Assembly (NCBI RefSeq): GCF_000003605.2
Contig: NW_003129358.1
Span: 176,915-233,401, forward strand
Length of the DNA stretch: 56,487 nt
Reading direction: 5' to 3'
Source of the DNA: Saccoglossus kowalevskii
Taxonomy: Eukaryota > Hemichordata > Enteropneusta > Harrimaniidae
Made by a program: the position numbers and the translations under genes. Below are positions 25,301-36,015 of the stretch, one piece after another (the stretch's first letter is position 1; each line of letters opens with the position of its first letter). The notes under the pieces are model-generated. The model was given only the letters and a program-made list of their open reading frames with translations, was not told the origin of the DNA and did not search any database.

Positions 25301-28300
25301 NNNNNNNNNNNNNNNNNNNNNNNNNNNNNNNNNNNNNNNNNNNNNNNNNNNNNNNNNNNNNNNNNNNNNNNNNNNNNNNNNNNNNNNNNNNNNNNNNNNN
25401 NNNNNNNNNNNNNNNNNNNNNNNNNNNNNNNNNNNNNNNNNNNNNNNNNNNNNNNNNNNNNACGTACGGTCACTACTCGACACCCCTGTTGACACCTTGA
25501 GTAAGGCCGCCGTCACCCATTGCATCTCAGCAATTGACGGACAGTAGGTGTTAAGTTTTCTCTTTAACGGTTAGTTAAAAACACTATGCCACGAAACATT
25601 AGTCTTTGTACTTCAAAATTGCTGTCAAAACACAATAGAAATTTTGGGAGCCATCCAAGTACCCGCGACTTAGCCGAATCGCGACTTAGCGAGGGGCCAC
25701 TGTATTTAGTATTGGACAGGAGAGACGATTTCCAACCAGTCCAGACTGCCCTCATAATAACTTGGTGCATGGTAGGCTCAAATAGTAATGGAGTTGAATG
25801 CAACTACAATGAGCATAAAATCCAATTAATATTAAGATCTTTTGCAGGCATTTGACCTATTAAATATGAAATAGCTGTAACTGTCAATCTTTTTTTTCTA
25901 ATTTTAATTTTTAATAAAGCATTTCCTGTGTCATTAGCATGAATTTGTTATGGTTATCGTCGAAATGTGAGCACAGAAAGCGTGGCAAATACGCTATATA
26001 GCGATGTTAAACGAAAAATCATTTGAAAGTGAAAAAAGATGACTATGTGGTTGCGTCTAATCTTATCCAGAGGGTACCATCTTTTGAAATCCTATAAGGT
26101 GAATTTCATTGATTAGGGTGCAACATGAGGGCCCTTAGCAAAATGACCAATATTTGGAAAGTCTCTCACTGATTATTTAATGTGTCATTTGCCATAATAT
26201 GTGGTTATTATGAGAATACCTCAAAGTAAGCACAAAGACAGTACAGCTGGAGTATCAACTGACGTGCAGTGGAGGTCGTTGTGCGGCGTTCTGAGTGCAT
26301 ACTTTGAGATATCCTTGTAATGACCTTATTATTGTACATCTTTTCCTTCCAAGGATATACCATGGGAATGCCGAAATCCAGGTGACAGATGTATAATAAT
26401 AGTATTTATCGAGAGACATATTTTTCTATCAATGACATAGCAAATACCAGTACTCAATCTTTAGTTTTCACATCACATTTCACTGATATTAGCCTTGTGT
26501 AATGCAACTTTGCCAATACAATTGTGTCTAAAACAATATTTTGGGAAGATTCAGTTATCAAAATCACAGCTATTTTAGCTTTATTAATTTTTGTTTGAGG
26601 CACACTGAATGGTATTTGTTGGAAGCTATCAAGTGCATTAAATACTTTCACTCTTTCATTTAACGAATATTTAGATGCGAGTTTCAAGAAAAACATGCGT
26701 AGTTCATGGGACATCATAATCCAATGTAAACGGCAATATGCAGTAATTTCATACTTTCATCCATAATGCATCTTGAAATAAGAGCAAAGAAATTACCCAA
26801 TTTTTTTGTTTCATAATACTATTGTTTCATAACTCTGTACAAAGTTTTTTTTTTTGAGAAAAACTGTCTGAAAACATGCAAAAATGGGTCTTTTTTGGAA
26901 CTATTTCTGAAGAAAGTTTGTTAAAATAAATTAGATATTGATAATACGGAATAATGAGAATTCCTAAAATAAAACATAGGAACCAATGGTAAAGTGCCTT
27001 AAACAAATAGTAGTTTGGTGCTCATGCCTTTTTATCTGAATGTTTTTGATGATCAGTATTAGCGTCATATGAGTAAGTCAAGGAAAACTATTATTTTTAA
27101 TTTACAAGCATTTTTATTATATTGAAATAAGATTTATTATTTGCCACTACAATAAATGGCAGAAAACTGTACCTGTACAGAAAACTCAACATACACCCAC
27201 ACAATGCGTGCAAGTCTTTAATATATGTGGATGTGACATGCTGTAAAACAGGTTGAAAAAGCGACATGCATTTTTAGAAAATTGTGGTAAAATTGAGTGA
27301 ATCTCTCTTGTCATCGTTGATTTCCTGTTTTCACAATTCATGTCTGTCACATGCCAAAACAAATGCGCTCCATAAAAACAAAGAAAAACTGTAATTAGTG
27401 TAATTAGGAAGCATCCCTAATTTTTATGTTCCGGATTACTATATACAAATCCCCAACCCTTGGTCATTTTGAATCTATAATAAAGTCATTTGGACATCTT
27501 GAATTAGCTAAATTCACTAAAAAGACATGTTCGCAAAAAAGACATGTTTTACAGTAGTGTCTGTTTGGATGACATTGTACTAACTCATTAATATTTATTT
27601 ATACTTGCTACAATGTCACAGCACCATTACTGGATTGGTCAGTAAAGCAGCCATTTTGAATTTATTTCTAATTTTTTTATTTATTCAACGTTCACAAGAT
27701 ACTGTTACCCACTGTATAATTTTTGCAATATGACATTTTGAGTGCATTCATTGAAGCTAATTCTATATTTAAGACTGTACATGACAATATTCCTAACATA
27801 ATGACATTAAGGATGTTTACTACACTATCTCAATATTGACCAAACAAAGTAGCTCTTGAACTTGGCCAATAGAATCAATGAAAGGATTCTTGAGTTCTGA
27901 TTAACTTAAGTACATGTATATTATGCTCTTGTTCAATAATAAAACAAATCAATGAAGAAGACTATTACCCTTTAAGTTATTAAAATTAGAAGGAAATTTG
28001 GCTGGAATAATCTTCAAGACATTAAGAGACAGATTACATATTTCAGGCGATGTCTCTCGAAAAAATATGTAGACAGCGTCTGGGATTGCTTTCAGATTAC
28101 AATCAGATAAATCTGTAGAGGAAAAGAATGAAAAGATCACTACAAAATATTAATGCATTAATACAATTATGATTTGCTGTACATTCCATTTCATGAAGGC
28201 ATGAATATTTTTTACATGTATAAAAAAATATTAATAAATGTTTCATAAATTTTGATTGACAATTGAATACAACTTGATATTAGTGAATGCAAACATCTCT

Positions 28301-29977
28301 TATAGAATATCTTGGTGGTAAATTGACCAATGACGGAAATGAGTAATGGGTATAACCAAAAGGCTTTTTTGGTGTCTTCTCTTGGCAAAGTTTTCCAGGG
28401 TTAATCTTTCAAAAAATGAAAAGAAGCATTATAAATTATTTATATTTTCTATACATATTTTTTGAAAAAACACAAAAATAATTTTGAAATTTATTGAAGG
28501 ACTGTATGACTTTTGTAACATGTGATGTCATCAGGAGAACTATTGTTAAACAATTTGTTATTGTCCACTGACATGTGATGCATCATGGGAACATGGCAGT
28601 GAAGTATAGACCAAAAAAAATAAATATTGTTGGTCACTGCTGACATTCACTATAAATGTGCACATCACAGCTTTCAATTTCATTATATTTGCAGCTATAT
28701 TCACCAATACAAACAGTGCATTTCATTTACCCTGGAAGCATAGTCAGCTGGAGTTCAAGTGATAATAAAATAAATGTGATCAATTTACAGGTATTTATTA
28801 TATGGGGGAAGCTATCTTGAATACGGCTTGAAATTAAAAAACTATTTATTTAAAAATGATATTCAGATTGGAAAAATACCTGGTTGATATCGAGAACACC
28901 GAAAGAAGAAAACAATTGAGTAAATTCAGACTTACAATCACTGTGTCAAAATCCAAATGACATACAAAACCTAAAACTCCAATTGACAAAAGAATGTTCT
29001 ACTTATGTACTGCTATGGGAATTGAAGACGAGACACACTTCATAATGTCATGTAAGAAATACAAACATCAAGGAAATTTACACCGCAAAAGTAAAAAAAA
29101 AATGTTCTTCACAATCATGAGTTCAGATATAACATTTCTTAATATCATATTAGCAAAGTACATAGAGAAATGTTTATATATAACTTCCAAACCAAACACA
29201 ATAAGCCCAGTCTTCATAAAATATTAAAAAAATTATTGCCAATTTCTCCTGAAATACTTAACCTTAAACATTAATTTCTTATTTTTGTAGCTTTATAGTT
29301 TCTAGTTGTTTTGTATTTTGTATGTCTTAGTTTTAGTTTGTTTATTTTTTAAGACCATACTGCTGTACCTTTATGCGGCAGTGTTGTGTCAATAATATAT
29401 ATAGTGGTATATCAAACCAAAGACACTAGTGTCTTTGATTAAACTGTGCCTAGAAGACTCATTTAAAAGCAATCAATAGTCGAATTACTGTAATGCATTA
29501 AAAAATTCATGCCTTCATGAAATTCACTGTAACACTTTAGGAACATTGAATTTTATTTCTAAAAAAACACATCATTTGATTTTGAAAATGTAGGATTAGA
29601 GGGGTGAATGAGCTTCCAGCAGCTGGAGGCAATAGATAGGCGAGTAAAATATAATAGTTATATCCAAAGTGCCATAGCAAACGATGGTTGTCATGACAAT
29701 ATATTAAATCGGTCAAAACCCGTAGTATGTTATGTTTTAACTATCGACCTGAACAAAATATGACGTCATGTAACGTGACTGTGAGCAAAAGATGGGCGTG
29801 GTTGAAACTAAGTGGGCATGGCACGAGGTGGCTCGCACGTCACGTGTGCAAACCACAGGGGAAATTTTAACGTCAGAGTTAAAAATAAATGAGTTGATTA
29901 TGTTTACCTAACTGTTTGTCTGCTTGGGCTTCTCTACACTTGTTCGCAACCTTGGCCACTTCCGCTGCAGCTGACAT
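22227..29977 (-). CDS. LRRC20: LRRC20-like leucine-rich repeat protein (4 exons)
   Basis: The coding sequence joins 29908-29977, 27969-28112, 24066-24233 and 22227-22366 on the minus strand: 522 nt, 173 aa plus stop. All three introns have GT-AG borders in phase 1, and the joined frame is open throughout. The start ATG at 29977 opens MSAAAEVAKVANKCREAQAD, comparable to the N-terminus of human LRRC20 (184 aa). The protein then runs through LDLSDCNLKAIPDAVY, an IFFRETSPEICNLSLNVLKI segment, LNLSSNLLTRLP, LTSLDISENRFIDFP and NLHDVYLNDNPL, i.e. about five short leucine-rich repeats of LxxLxLxxNxL type filling nearly the whole chain. No signal peptide or membrane segment is seen, so it is probably intracellular. 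LRRC20 has no established biochemical role; LRR proteins usually bind other proteins. It is head-to-head with the 4E-BP gene. Orthology is inferred from the conserved repeat sequence, length and N-terminus. Confidence 0.88.
22367..24065 (-). other. LRRC20-like intron 3
   Basis: AT-rich, with no coding features. It contains MITE copy A at 23803-24010. The minus-strand frames of about 100 codons at 23362-23923 have no recognisable motif and overlap the repeat, so I treat them as chance. Confidence 0.6.
23803..24010. mobile_element. MITE copy A (TA-flanked, TIR CTGTAAAACATGT)
   Basis: The element starts CTGTAAAACATGTTGAAAAAGC and ends with the inverted counterpart ACATGTTTTACAG. TA dinucleotides lie on both sides (23801-23802 and 24011-24012), a Tc1/mariner-type target duplication. 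It is 208 bp and non-coding. A relative lies at 27241-27554 in the same gene. It lies 55 bp from the exon 3 donor. Confidence 0.7.
24066..24233 (-). CDS. LRRC20: LRRC20-like exon 3
   Basis: Encodes residues 72-127 (ELNLSSNLL... to ...ANMIT), the central repeats. The acceptor is TTGTTTTCAG and the donor ACAG|GTATGA. It is flanked closely by a MITE (ending 24010, downstream) and a Tigger element (starting 24361, upstream). Confidence 0.9.
24361..24383. repeat. Tigger left terminal inverted repeat
   Basis: 23 bp, exact reverse complement of 25680-25702, immediately preceded by the TA target site. Confidence 0.9.
24740..25461. other. Assembly gap (722 N)
   Basis: Undetermined bases inside the Tigger element. 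Open frames that appear to run through it are artefacts of the Ns. Confidence 1.
25680..25702. repeat. Tigger right terminal inverted repeat
   Basis: 23 bp, exact reverse complement of 24361-24383, immediately followed by TA. A further subterminal CCGCGACTTAG copy lies just inside at about 25663. Confidence 0.9.
27241..27554. mobile_element. MITE copy B, longer relative of copy A
   Basis: Begins CTGTAAAACAGGTTGAAAAAGC and ends GACATGTTTTACAG, with internal AATTGTGGTAAAAT, GAATCTCTCTTG and CATTTTGAAT segments shared in order with copy A. It has roughly 105 bp of extra sequence in the middle (about 27345-27460). The right side has TA; the left flank is TG, so the left duplication has mutated. 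Confidence 0.65.
27969..28112 (-). CDS. LRRC20: LRRC20-like exon 2
   Basis: Encodes residues 24-71 (first two repeats, ending ...NNLK). The acceptor is TTTTCCTCTACAG and the donor AAGG|GTAATA. The exon is 144 nt and enters and leaves in phase 1. Confidence 0.88.
28113..29907 (-). other. LRRC20-like intron 1
   Basis: Contains a plus-strand LINE fragment at 28895-29400. A CACGTG E-box lies at 29841-29846, close to exon 1. No other feature is seen. Confidence 0.6.
28895..29400 (+). mobile_element. LINE 3' fragment antisense to LRRC20-like
   Basis: Decayed coding sequence reads RRQLSKFRLTITVSKS, then TKPKTPIDKRMFYLCTAMGI with a Cys/His arrangement (C...C in ETHFIMSCKKYKHQ), then an IMSSDITFLNI and LAKYIEKCLYI block. 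This matches the conserved C-terminal zinc-binding region found after the reverse transcriptase in many LINE proteins. The stop at 29224-29226 is followed by a 3' UTR with ACCATACTGCTGTACC and a terminal GTGTCAATAA. A stop and a frame change precede the Cys motif, so it is inactive and 5' truncated. Confidence 0.7.
29908..29977 (-). CDS. LRRC20: LRRC20-like exon 1
   Basis: Encodes residues 1-23 plus the first base of codon 24. The donor is TTAG|GTAAAC. The reverse complement of this donor (TGTTTAC) is also a forkhead-type motif, discussed in the findings. Confidence 0.85.
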
Positions 29978-30414
29978 TATAAGCTGTCAAAAGTATTACA
30001 CATTTAAACGAGGATTTGCTGGTGGTGCTAGTTTGCACGATTATCAGTAAATCAGTAAAACAAAATAAAAGAAGCAACACAAGTCTGATATCTGTGAGAA
30101 CAAATCGATAGCTATTTCAGAAACGAATTAGAAACATTATGTGGAAAAATCACCAATAAGATGTCTACCCGTTGACAAGGTCATAGTGCATGTGATGGGT
30201 TAAAGGTTAGGCCTCGTGCGGCACACATATCCACATATGGAAGTTCTCGGCTTTACTCGGCATTTACCGAATCAATCTCGTGACTTCGGTGGTGGAATGG
30301 TTGAACATCTGAGATCGTGTGTTTGTGTAGCTCTTCTCTAAAACTTATTCGATTTAATGACTGTTTCCTGCCGTTATTTACCCAAGATTTGACGTGGCAT
30401 TTTGTTTTACCAGC
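29978..30414. promoter_or_regulatory. Head-to-head intergenic region, probable bidirectional promoter
   Basis: 437 bp separate the minus-strand LRRC20-like ATG from the plus-strand 4E-BP ATG, including both 5' UTRs. I see no TATA box. Forkhead-type GTAAACA motifs lie just outside it on both sides (29901-29907 on the minus strand, 30705-30711 on the plus strand). Bidirectional activity is inferred from spacing only. Confidence 0.5.
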
Positions 30415-30553
30415 ATGTCAGAGCAAGCTGTACCCCCATTTTCCAAGAGTCGGGAAATCCCGACGAGAAGAGTGATACTAAATGATCCATCTCAAATGCC
30501 TTCTGACTACTGCACAACTCCTGGAGGTACCATATTTTCAACTACGCCAGGAG
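30415..30553 (+). CDS. EIF4EBP: 4E-BP exon 1
   Basis: Residues 1-46 plus one base: the N-terminus and both TTPGG phosphorylation motifs. The donor GGAG|GTTGGT is weaker than consensus, but the phase and the conserved GG-T-R-I-I junction fix it. Confidence 0.93.
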
Positions 30554-33500
30554 GTTGGTTACTATTGCATTTTATCAATATTAAGTGTTTCATCTTGTAC
30601 TGCTGTATTCTGGATTCTTCGCTAGTATAAAAATAGGCATTATTTGTTATTACATCGATCGTTAACGTGGTAAACTGCAAGGTGTTTTGGTTCTCCTCCA
30701 TGACGTAAACAAAATTTAAAAACGTGACGACGCCATTTACTGTGTATCTAGGTCAGCCTTGTGCAGGTTTCTTTAATTAATTGACACTGAACTGCTGCTT
30801 TACATAATATTGTTTATAGTGACTTTTTGTGGACTATTGGAAGGCGCAAATGTTGTATTTTTGTAACTCTTTCGACGTGGTCAGTCAATGATTGTATGCG
30901 TGATGTCAGCAGAGCACGTGATTTTGTTTTGATCCTACCCCTTCCCCGCAAATCCAGGCTACAAACAAAACGCACCAATCACCTATTACGTCGCGGTTGT
31001 AATATGCACTTATTGCCATTTATTAATATTCCACATCTCATTTTATGAACATATAAACTTGTCCAAAATACCAAAACATTGACATTTCGAAACATATTGC
31101 ATCATGTATCTTCAAGGTCACCTGACATTGTCTGTTTGTGTTATTCATCCCTGGAATGTCTGACCTTGTGAATGACCTGCTGCATTCGTGTTTATATCAA
31201 TTTGTTTTGTGGTGCATAACAACTCTGGACCAGTTGCAACATTGAACCCTCTATGTTGACTTTTCCCCTAAAAATAATATATCTGTTAATTTTAAATCCC
31301 AAATAATATCAATGCAAGTGTCGTTTTGTGTAGTATTGTATCGAAATGTGAACACTGTATTGTTGAAGTTGTGATATATATTATTCTTAATATTATTTGT
31401 GATAATCTTTTGTTTGCATATAGTGTCTCATCACATAAAACATCACATCTGGTAATAACACTGCATTGATAAAGACCTGATATTTTTATAATATTGTAGA
31501 GTGGTCCAATTCAGCGATGATAACAAATCATGCATTCACATTTTTTAAGGTTTTAGCAATGTTTAATTTTGGTGGAAACACTGCAAATTCTGATAATTCT
31601 AAGTTAAAATGGAGCATTCTATGGCTTCCTTGGGGCCAACATTACTATCAGACAGGTCACAGGTGATCCCTGGTCAATCAGAATTTTATGGTTGCCAGAG
31701 GATTTGCTCCCCAGCGTAAGGGGGCACATGACCATGGCATGTAGGCACTTCACCCCTGTTTTCTTGTTTAAAAAAATCCCTGTAATTTGCATGTCCTGTT
31801 CTGTGTTATCTACTTTGTAAACAATTGTGAGTGACAGGCCATATCAAACGAACCAATAGTGTTGAATGATGATGAGCAGTTAAGCCAAGGCACATCTAGA
31901 GATGTTTTATTCTTCGCAGTTAGCATGAGATGTGTGAAGAGAAGAACAACAAAATCTATCAAGAATTTGATTGATGATTTCCCTGTGTTACAGCTGCTTT
32001 TATGAATAGTATCAATGACAACATTTAGGAACTTGATATTTCTCGTAATTTTGTCATCAACTAGGATCAGACTGGAGTTGCTATAATTCCAGCTGGCCAG
32101 TAGACCATGGATTACACCAAGTATCTTGATGACAAATTACACTGATGACAAATTACTGCTCTATTTGCTCTTTCTGTTGCTATTGATTTTTCTTACTACT
32201 TCAAGTACTGTAACAGGGGTAAATAGATCATTGTCATTCAGCTTGCATTTTGCAATTCATTGGATATTTTCAACACAAGAAATCACTGGTCAAACCATAA
32301 TTCCATGATGTTTCAACTTCCAGTCACACACCAGGTGGAGGCCGTATTTGACATGTACAATGTGTATTGCAATGACGAGCTGCTGAAAAAGTTGAGTGAT
32401 CACCATATCTCTGTTGTTTGTACCAGCTTACTGTACTGACTGGTAATAGCCATTGGACTTGTCAGTGCACAAGATATTCAAAGAACAGAGGAAACAAGGG
32501 TTTTTAGAAGTGGTACAATGATCGTGTGCGCTTGGCAATGAAAGATGGCGTTGAGGGCCAAAATTCAGATATTCAACTGAGCGAATTATAACCTGTAGTT
32601 GTTCAAATCGTATCAACATGACCTGATCAGATTAAAGATTTGAAAGCAGCAGCAATTTTAGACTGTTTTTTTTATTCAGCAGTGCATTTTATTTTGTTAT
32701 TCAGATTAAACCTACCCCTATTGGATCCCAGACGCTAGTGTGTGATTGTGTGTCTTTGTTCTCTCCCCTTGTGATATGCAGCCCTGTCGTGACCTGGATT
32801 TAAAATACTGTGAAAGAGAATAATTGTTTCACAGAGTATTTAATACATTTAATTAAAATAAGTAGAGGGGGTTCTTATAACAATGGTGTGTGTGTCTATG
32901 GTAAAAAATTAATGTGCTCAGAAACTGACTATTTATTGTATTTGGTCTAAATCTTTGATTTATGTATACTAGTTTTGTTTCATCGTTCCAAAATTCGACC
33001 TGACTATGGTAAATATTACCATATTTTAGCCACTAACTGGCCACAGTCCAAGTAATTTATGTATTCATTAAACAAGCCTGCATGTTTTGATATTTATGAG
33101 CTGCTGAGGTCAAAGGTCAGCAGGGATATCTATGGATAAATGTTACATGGCGTTATGTCACTGCTACTGCATGATACATGTAATAAATGTATTTTTTTGT
33201 TGTTGCAACAGTATGATCTATTTATTTCTGGATAAATATATCAAATGTATCAGTTGGTGATCCATAAAAAAAAATAATTCAATCTCCATATATAGACACC
33301 TCCGTAAAGACCATTTTAATGATGTCACTAACTTGGTCGCTATACACGGGTTTAACTATATGCAAATAAGCTTAAGTCATTACAGTGTTATGGTATAACT
33401 TGCACTCAAATTCTGTGTAAACAAACACTGTATGCCACATGGAACCCATATCGAAGACAACACAGTACAAGACTGCTTTAACCATAATATTATTTAGACT

Positions 33501-34093
33501 GTAACTTAACACTATGTCATCTATATTTCTGTAGGAACTCGTATTATTTATGAACGGAATAAGTTAATGCAAATGCGTAACTCTCCATTGGCAAGGACTC
33601 CCCCTAAGAATTTACCACTGATTCCTGGAGTTACAAGCCCATTAGAGAATGAGAAAGATAAGAATGAGAAAAACAAGTCTAGTCCAAACCATGACAAAGA
33701 GAAAGGGGGTAAGTACCGGTAAATGTTGTAGTTTCATGTGGGTTGAGTAAATATTGCGACTTGCACAAGTTACATGTCAGTTTCCAGATCTTGATTGATT
33801 TGCCTGTTGTATCTAATTTTAGACCAGAGACAGAGAGCTCAATGAAAAAGTCAAGAGGGATTTTAGTTTTTTCTAAAGCAGAGGGAGGTGTCTTATAGTG
33901 TTAGTGGTCCAGAAAGCATAATTAGCCCATTCCCTGTTTTGGAAAACTATAAATTCATTATACATTGTCTGCTATCCCTTTGGATTCTTACCGAACACAA
34001 GTACATTAACTGTACCTCAGCTAAACCTTTCTTGACTGTTCTTCCTTTTCTCTTCCAGATCTTGACGAACCTCAGTTTGAGATGGATATTTAG
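30415..34093 (+). CDS. EIF4EBP: eIF4E-binding protein, 4E-BP (3 exons)
   Basis: Joins 30415-30553, 33535-33708 and 34059-34093: 348 nt, 115 aa plus stop. Both introns are GT-AG, phase 1. 4E-BPs bind the cap-binding factor eIF4E in the cytoplasm and block eIF4G recruitment until phosphorylated by TOR. The expected elements are present in order: REIP (13-16, in place of vertebrate RAIP), TTPGG at 34-38 and again at 43-47 (T35 and T44 match human T37 and T46), the eIF4E-binding YxxxxL-phi motif YERNKLM (52-58), RNSP (S63, like human S65), ARTPPKNLP (T68, like T70), LIPGVTSP, a Lys/Asn-rich linker, and the C-terminal TOR-signalling FEMDI (111-115). The length is typical (human 4E-BP1 is 118 aa). 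An in-frame GTG upstream at 30394 is not used; ATG 30415 begins the conserved protein. It is divergent from LRRC20-like and upstream of ANKHD1 on the same strand. Confidence 0.96.
30554..33534 (+). other. 4E-BP intron 1
   Basis: About 3 kb. A GTAAACAAAA forkhead-type site lies at 30705-30714, and GTGACGACG and TGACGTAA CRE-like sites are nearby. The rest is AT-rich without a recognised gene. A weak, uncertain transposase-like stretch near 32320-32520 is listed under rejected items. Confidence 0.6.
33535..33708 (+). CDS. EIF4EBP: 4E-BP exon 2
   Basis: Residues 47-104: eIF4E-binding motif, S63 and T68 phosphosites, IPGVT and the charged linker. The acceptor is TATTTCTGTAG and the donor GGGG|GTAAGT. 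Confidence 0.95.
33709..34058 (+). other. 4E-BP intron 2
   Basis: 350 bp between exons 2 and 3. The polypyrimidine tract CTTCCTTTTCTCTTCCAG precedes exon 3. Nothing else is notable. Confidence 0.8.
34059..34093 (+). CDS. EIF4EBP: 4E-BP exon 3 with stop
   Basis: A 35-nt terminal coding exon encoding [11 protein letters not shown] and TAG, after acceptor CTCTTCCAG. Small 3' exons carrying the FEMDI motif are typical of the family. Confidence 0.95.
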
Positions 34094-36000
34094 AATGATG
34101 CCCCCTCAGTAACTTAGGCTGTGCAGTGCATGGTGGGTAGTGATGTATAACTGTACCCAAGGTGCAATAGTTGTTCTCAGATGATCACATTTATCCATGG
34201 AGGAGATAAAAAGATGGAGTTTCATACAGTGGTCACTTAGCATCAGCGTTTATTACAGATTTTCTGATTTATTTCAACTGTGAATTGCAAGCAGCATTGA
34301 TTGGATCACCTACTGAAATGGAGTACAAGTGTACATGCGGTACTATGATATAAAATTCTGTTCAATATTTGTTAAAAATATTTTCTACTCGTAAACATTG
34401 TCAGGGTATGGATTTTTAAGCACTAATTTTGTCTCTCGTCCTCACTTCAAAGTAAAAGTCACTACTGAAAAAGTACAGCATGACTATTGCAATGTGTATG
34501 AACTGAGATTGGTCTTCTTCCTCATACTAAGGTATATTATGGTATTGTAAAAAGAGAAAATTGACTGGATTTAATTTGTGCACATTTTGTACTGCATAGA
34601 TATTTACAAGGTTTTAAATTCATTTCTTTGTGAGGGAAAGAATAACTTCGCATATTTGTTGCATTTTAATTTATTCTTCTTTATCTATCAGTGAAAAACA
34701 AGCATAAATTAAAACCAGTGAATAATTCTACTCTTACAGTATACATTTATTTTACATTTATTTCATGATTTTCAAAACAGAATCTGTGTTGTCTGAATCA
34801 AGCATGTCTGTGACATTAACTGATCTCATTATTTTGTTGTGTTCAACACTGTGTTTAGCTGATACACTGTAAATGAACTCAAAAGAGGACATCTTTGTTG
34901 ACATACAGTTGGCTGATGTTGCATATATTCTGATTTCAAGCTGCTGCATCAAATGCATATTCTTACACATTAGGGACTAATAATCATTGCACTTGCATGA
35001 GATTTGTTTCCTTCAAGATATGCGCTCAAAGATTATCTGCCATGGTAAATATTATTTGTGACTATTTGATAATGTAAAGTTTGAAACAACTGTTAGGTAT
35101 CCAGAAAATCATGAAGATGCTAAAGTGAAATGAGTGAGGTCAAATGCAATTTGATCTACAGTAGGTTGATGGGTAGTTTCTAGTTATGATTGCTGATCGT
35201 GTATCACATGTCTTTTGAAAATCATAAAAATGATACAAAAATACAAAATTTCATAAAAAGCTTGAAGTTACTTAAACTTAATAATCCAAGTAAAGTGAGA
35301 TAATCGTGGCTGACTATGTGCTTTCTAAAAGATGTTGGGCAAAGAATGTAACGTACATGCTTGATTCAGATTACTAGATTTTAGAAGTGCCGTAAGCATT
35401 GCCTTAAGTTTTTCATCACATGATCAATACGATAAAGAATTTACTGAACATTATTTAACATAAATAAGACAAAAAACTGACATATTCCAAATGTAAAATC
35501 TGTGGTTGCTAATTTGTTTTGTATGCCAGTATCGCCAGGTAATGTTTTTAGAATTGGTCGTTTTCAGTCAAACTCTTCAATCATTGAGAGTTTTGGGCAT
35601 TTTTCGGGGCTAAGTCGCACAAGCAAAAGCAAAACCAATCAATTTTCCCTAAGAAATAGACTTATTAGCTGAATGAATGGCAGAATGGAAAACTATTCCC
35701 AAAATAGCATATTGGCTGACAGTACAACAGTGTCACAAGCAATGTTGCATTCAGGAAATAGATCATTTATCAGAATTGAAGGCAACATCGCTTGCTACAC
35801 AAATAGGTGGATTGGTAAATGAAACAAATTCGCAGCCACAGTAAGTGCCTCAATACGTTGTTATAATGTATAACATATAATAGGCTATTTAAGCTTCATT
35901 AAAGTTATGTTATTTTCTTTCATGAGTCGAAAAAGGAATGTTTTTTATTTGTTTTTTTTTATTACTATTATTGTAAGGTTATTTTTCCACTGTACCATAG

Positions 36001-36015
36001 CTCTAGAGGGCGCTA
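36001..36015 (+). promoter_or_regulatory. CTCF-like motif CTCTAGAGGGCGCTA
   Basis: Matches the 3' two-thirds of the CTCF core (AGRGGGCGC). A similar site on the opposite strand lies 90 bp away (36103-36112), and another is at 37478-37492 (CCACCAGAGGGTGTG). Motif match only. Confidence 0.3.

Larger units (their letters stand above)
24361..25702 (-). mobile_element. Tigger/pogo-type DNA transposon, truncated transposase, contains gap
   Basis: Perfect 23-bp terminal inverted repeats (CAGTGGCCCC ... AAGTCGCG) occupy 24361-24383 and 25680-25702. They are flanked by TA duplications (24359-24360, 25703-25704). Subterminal copies of CGCGACTTA(N)CGAGGG repeat inside the left end, as in Tigger elements. 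On the minus strand, left of the gap, the frame reads FPEKLREIIYEGGYFDEHVY followed by NCDETGLFWKLLPSKS, the block holding the first catalytic Asp of the pogo DDE domain. Family similarity ends just after this block, and the frame runs to a stop near 24503, so the rest of the DDE domain is missing. The true size is unknown because of the 722-N gap. It inserted in an intron in the same orientation as the host gene. Confidence 0.85.
24234..27968 (-). other. LRRC20-like intron 2
   Basis: Holds a Tigger-like element (24361-25702, with assembly gap), MITE copy B (27241-27554) and otherwise featureless AT-rich sequence. An 87-codon minus-strand frame at 26454-26717 shows no motif I recognise. Confidence 0.6.

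Noticed and set aside
24503..25525. Long open frames (340, 268 and 249 codons) across the gap on both strands
   Set aside because: They run mostly through Ns. Only the 24503-24739 end has real transposase sequence.
30394..30414. N-terminal extension of 4E-BP from an in-frame GTG
   Set aside because: GTG is not a normal eukaryotic start, and the conserved protein begins at ATG 30415.
32320..32520. Weak piggyBac-like reading ([15 protein letters not shown] followed by frame-shifted pieces)
   Set aside because: Only a short resemblance to the transposase segment after the FFTS-type block, no catalytic Asp context and no TTAA-flanked ends; too little to call.
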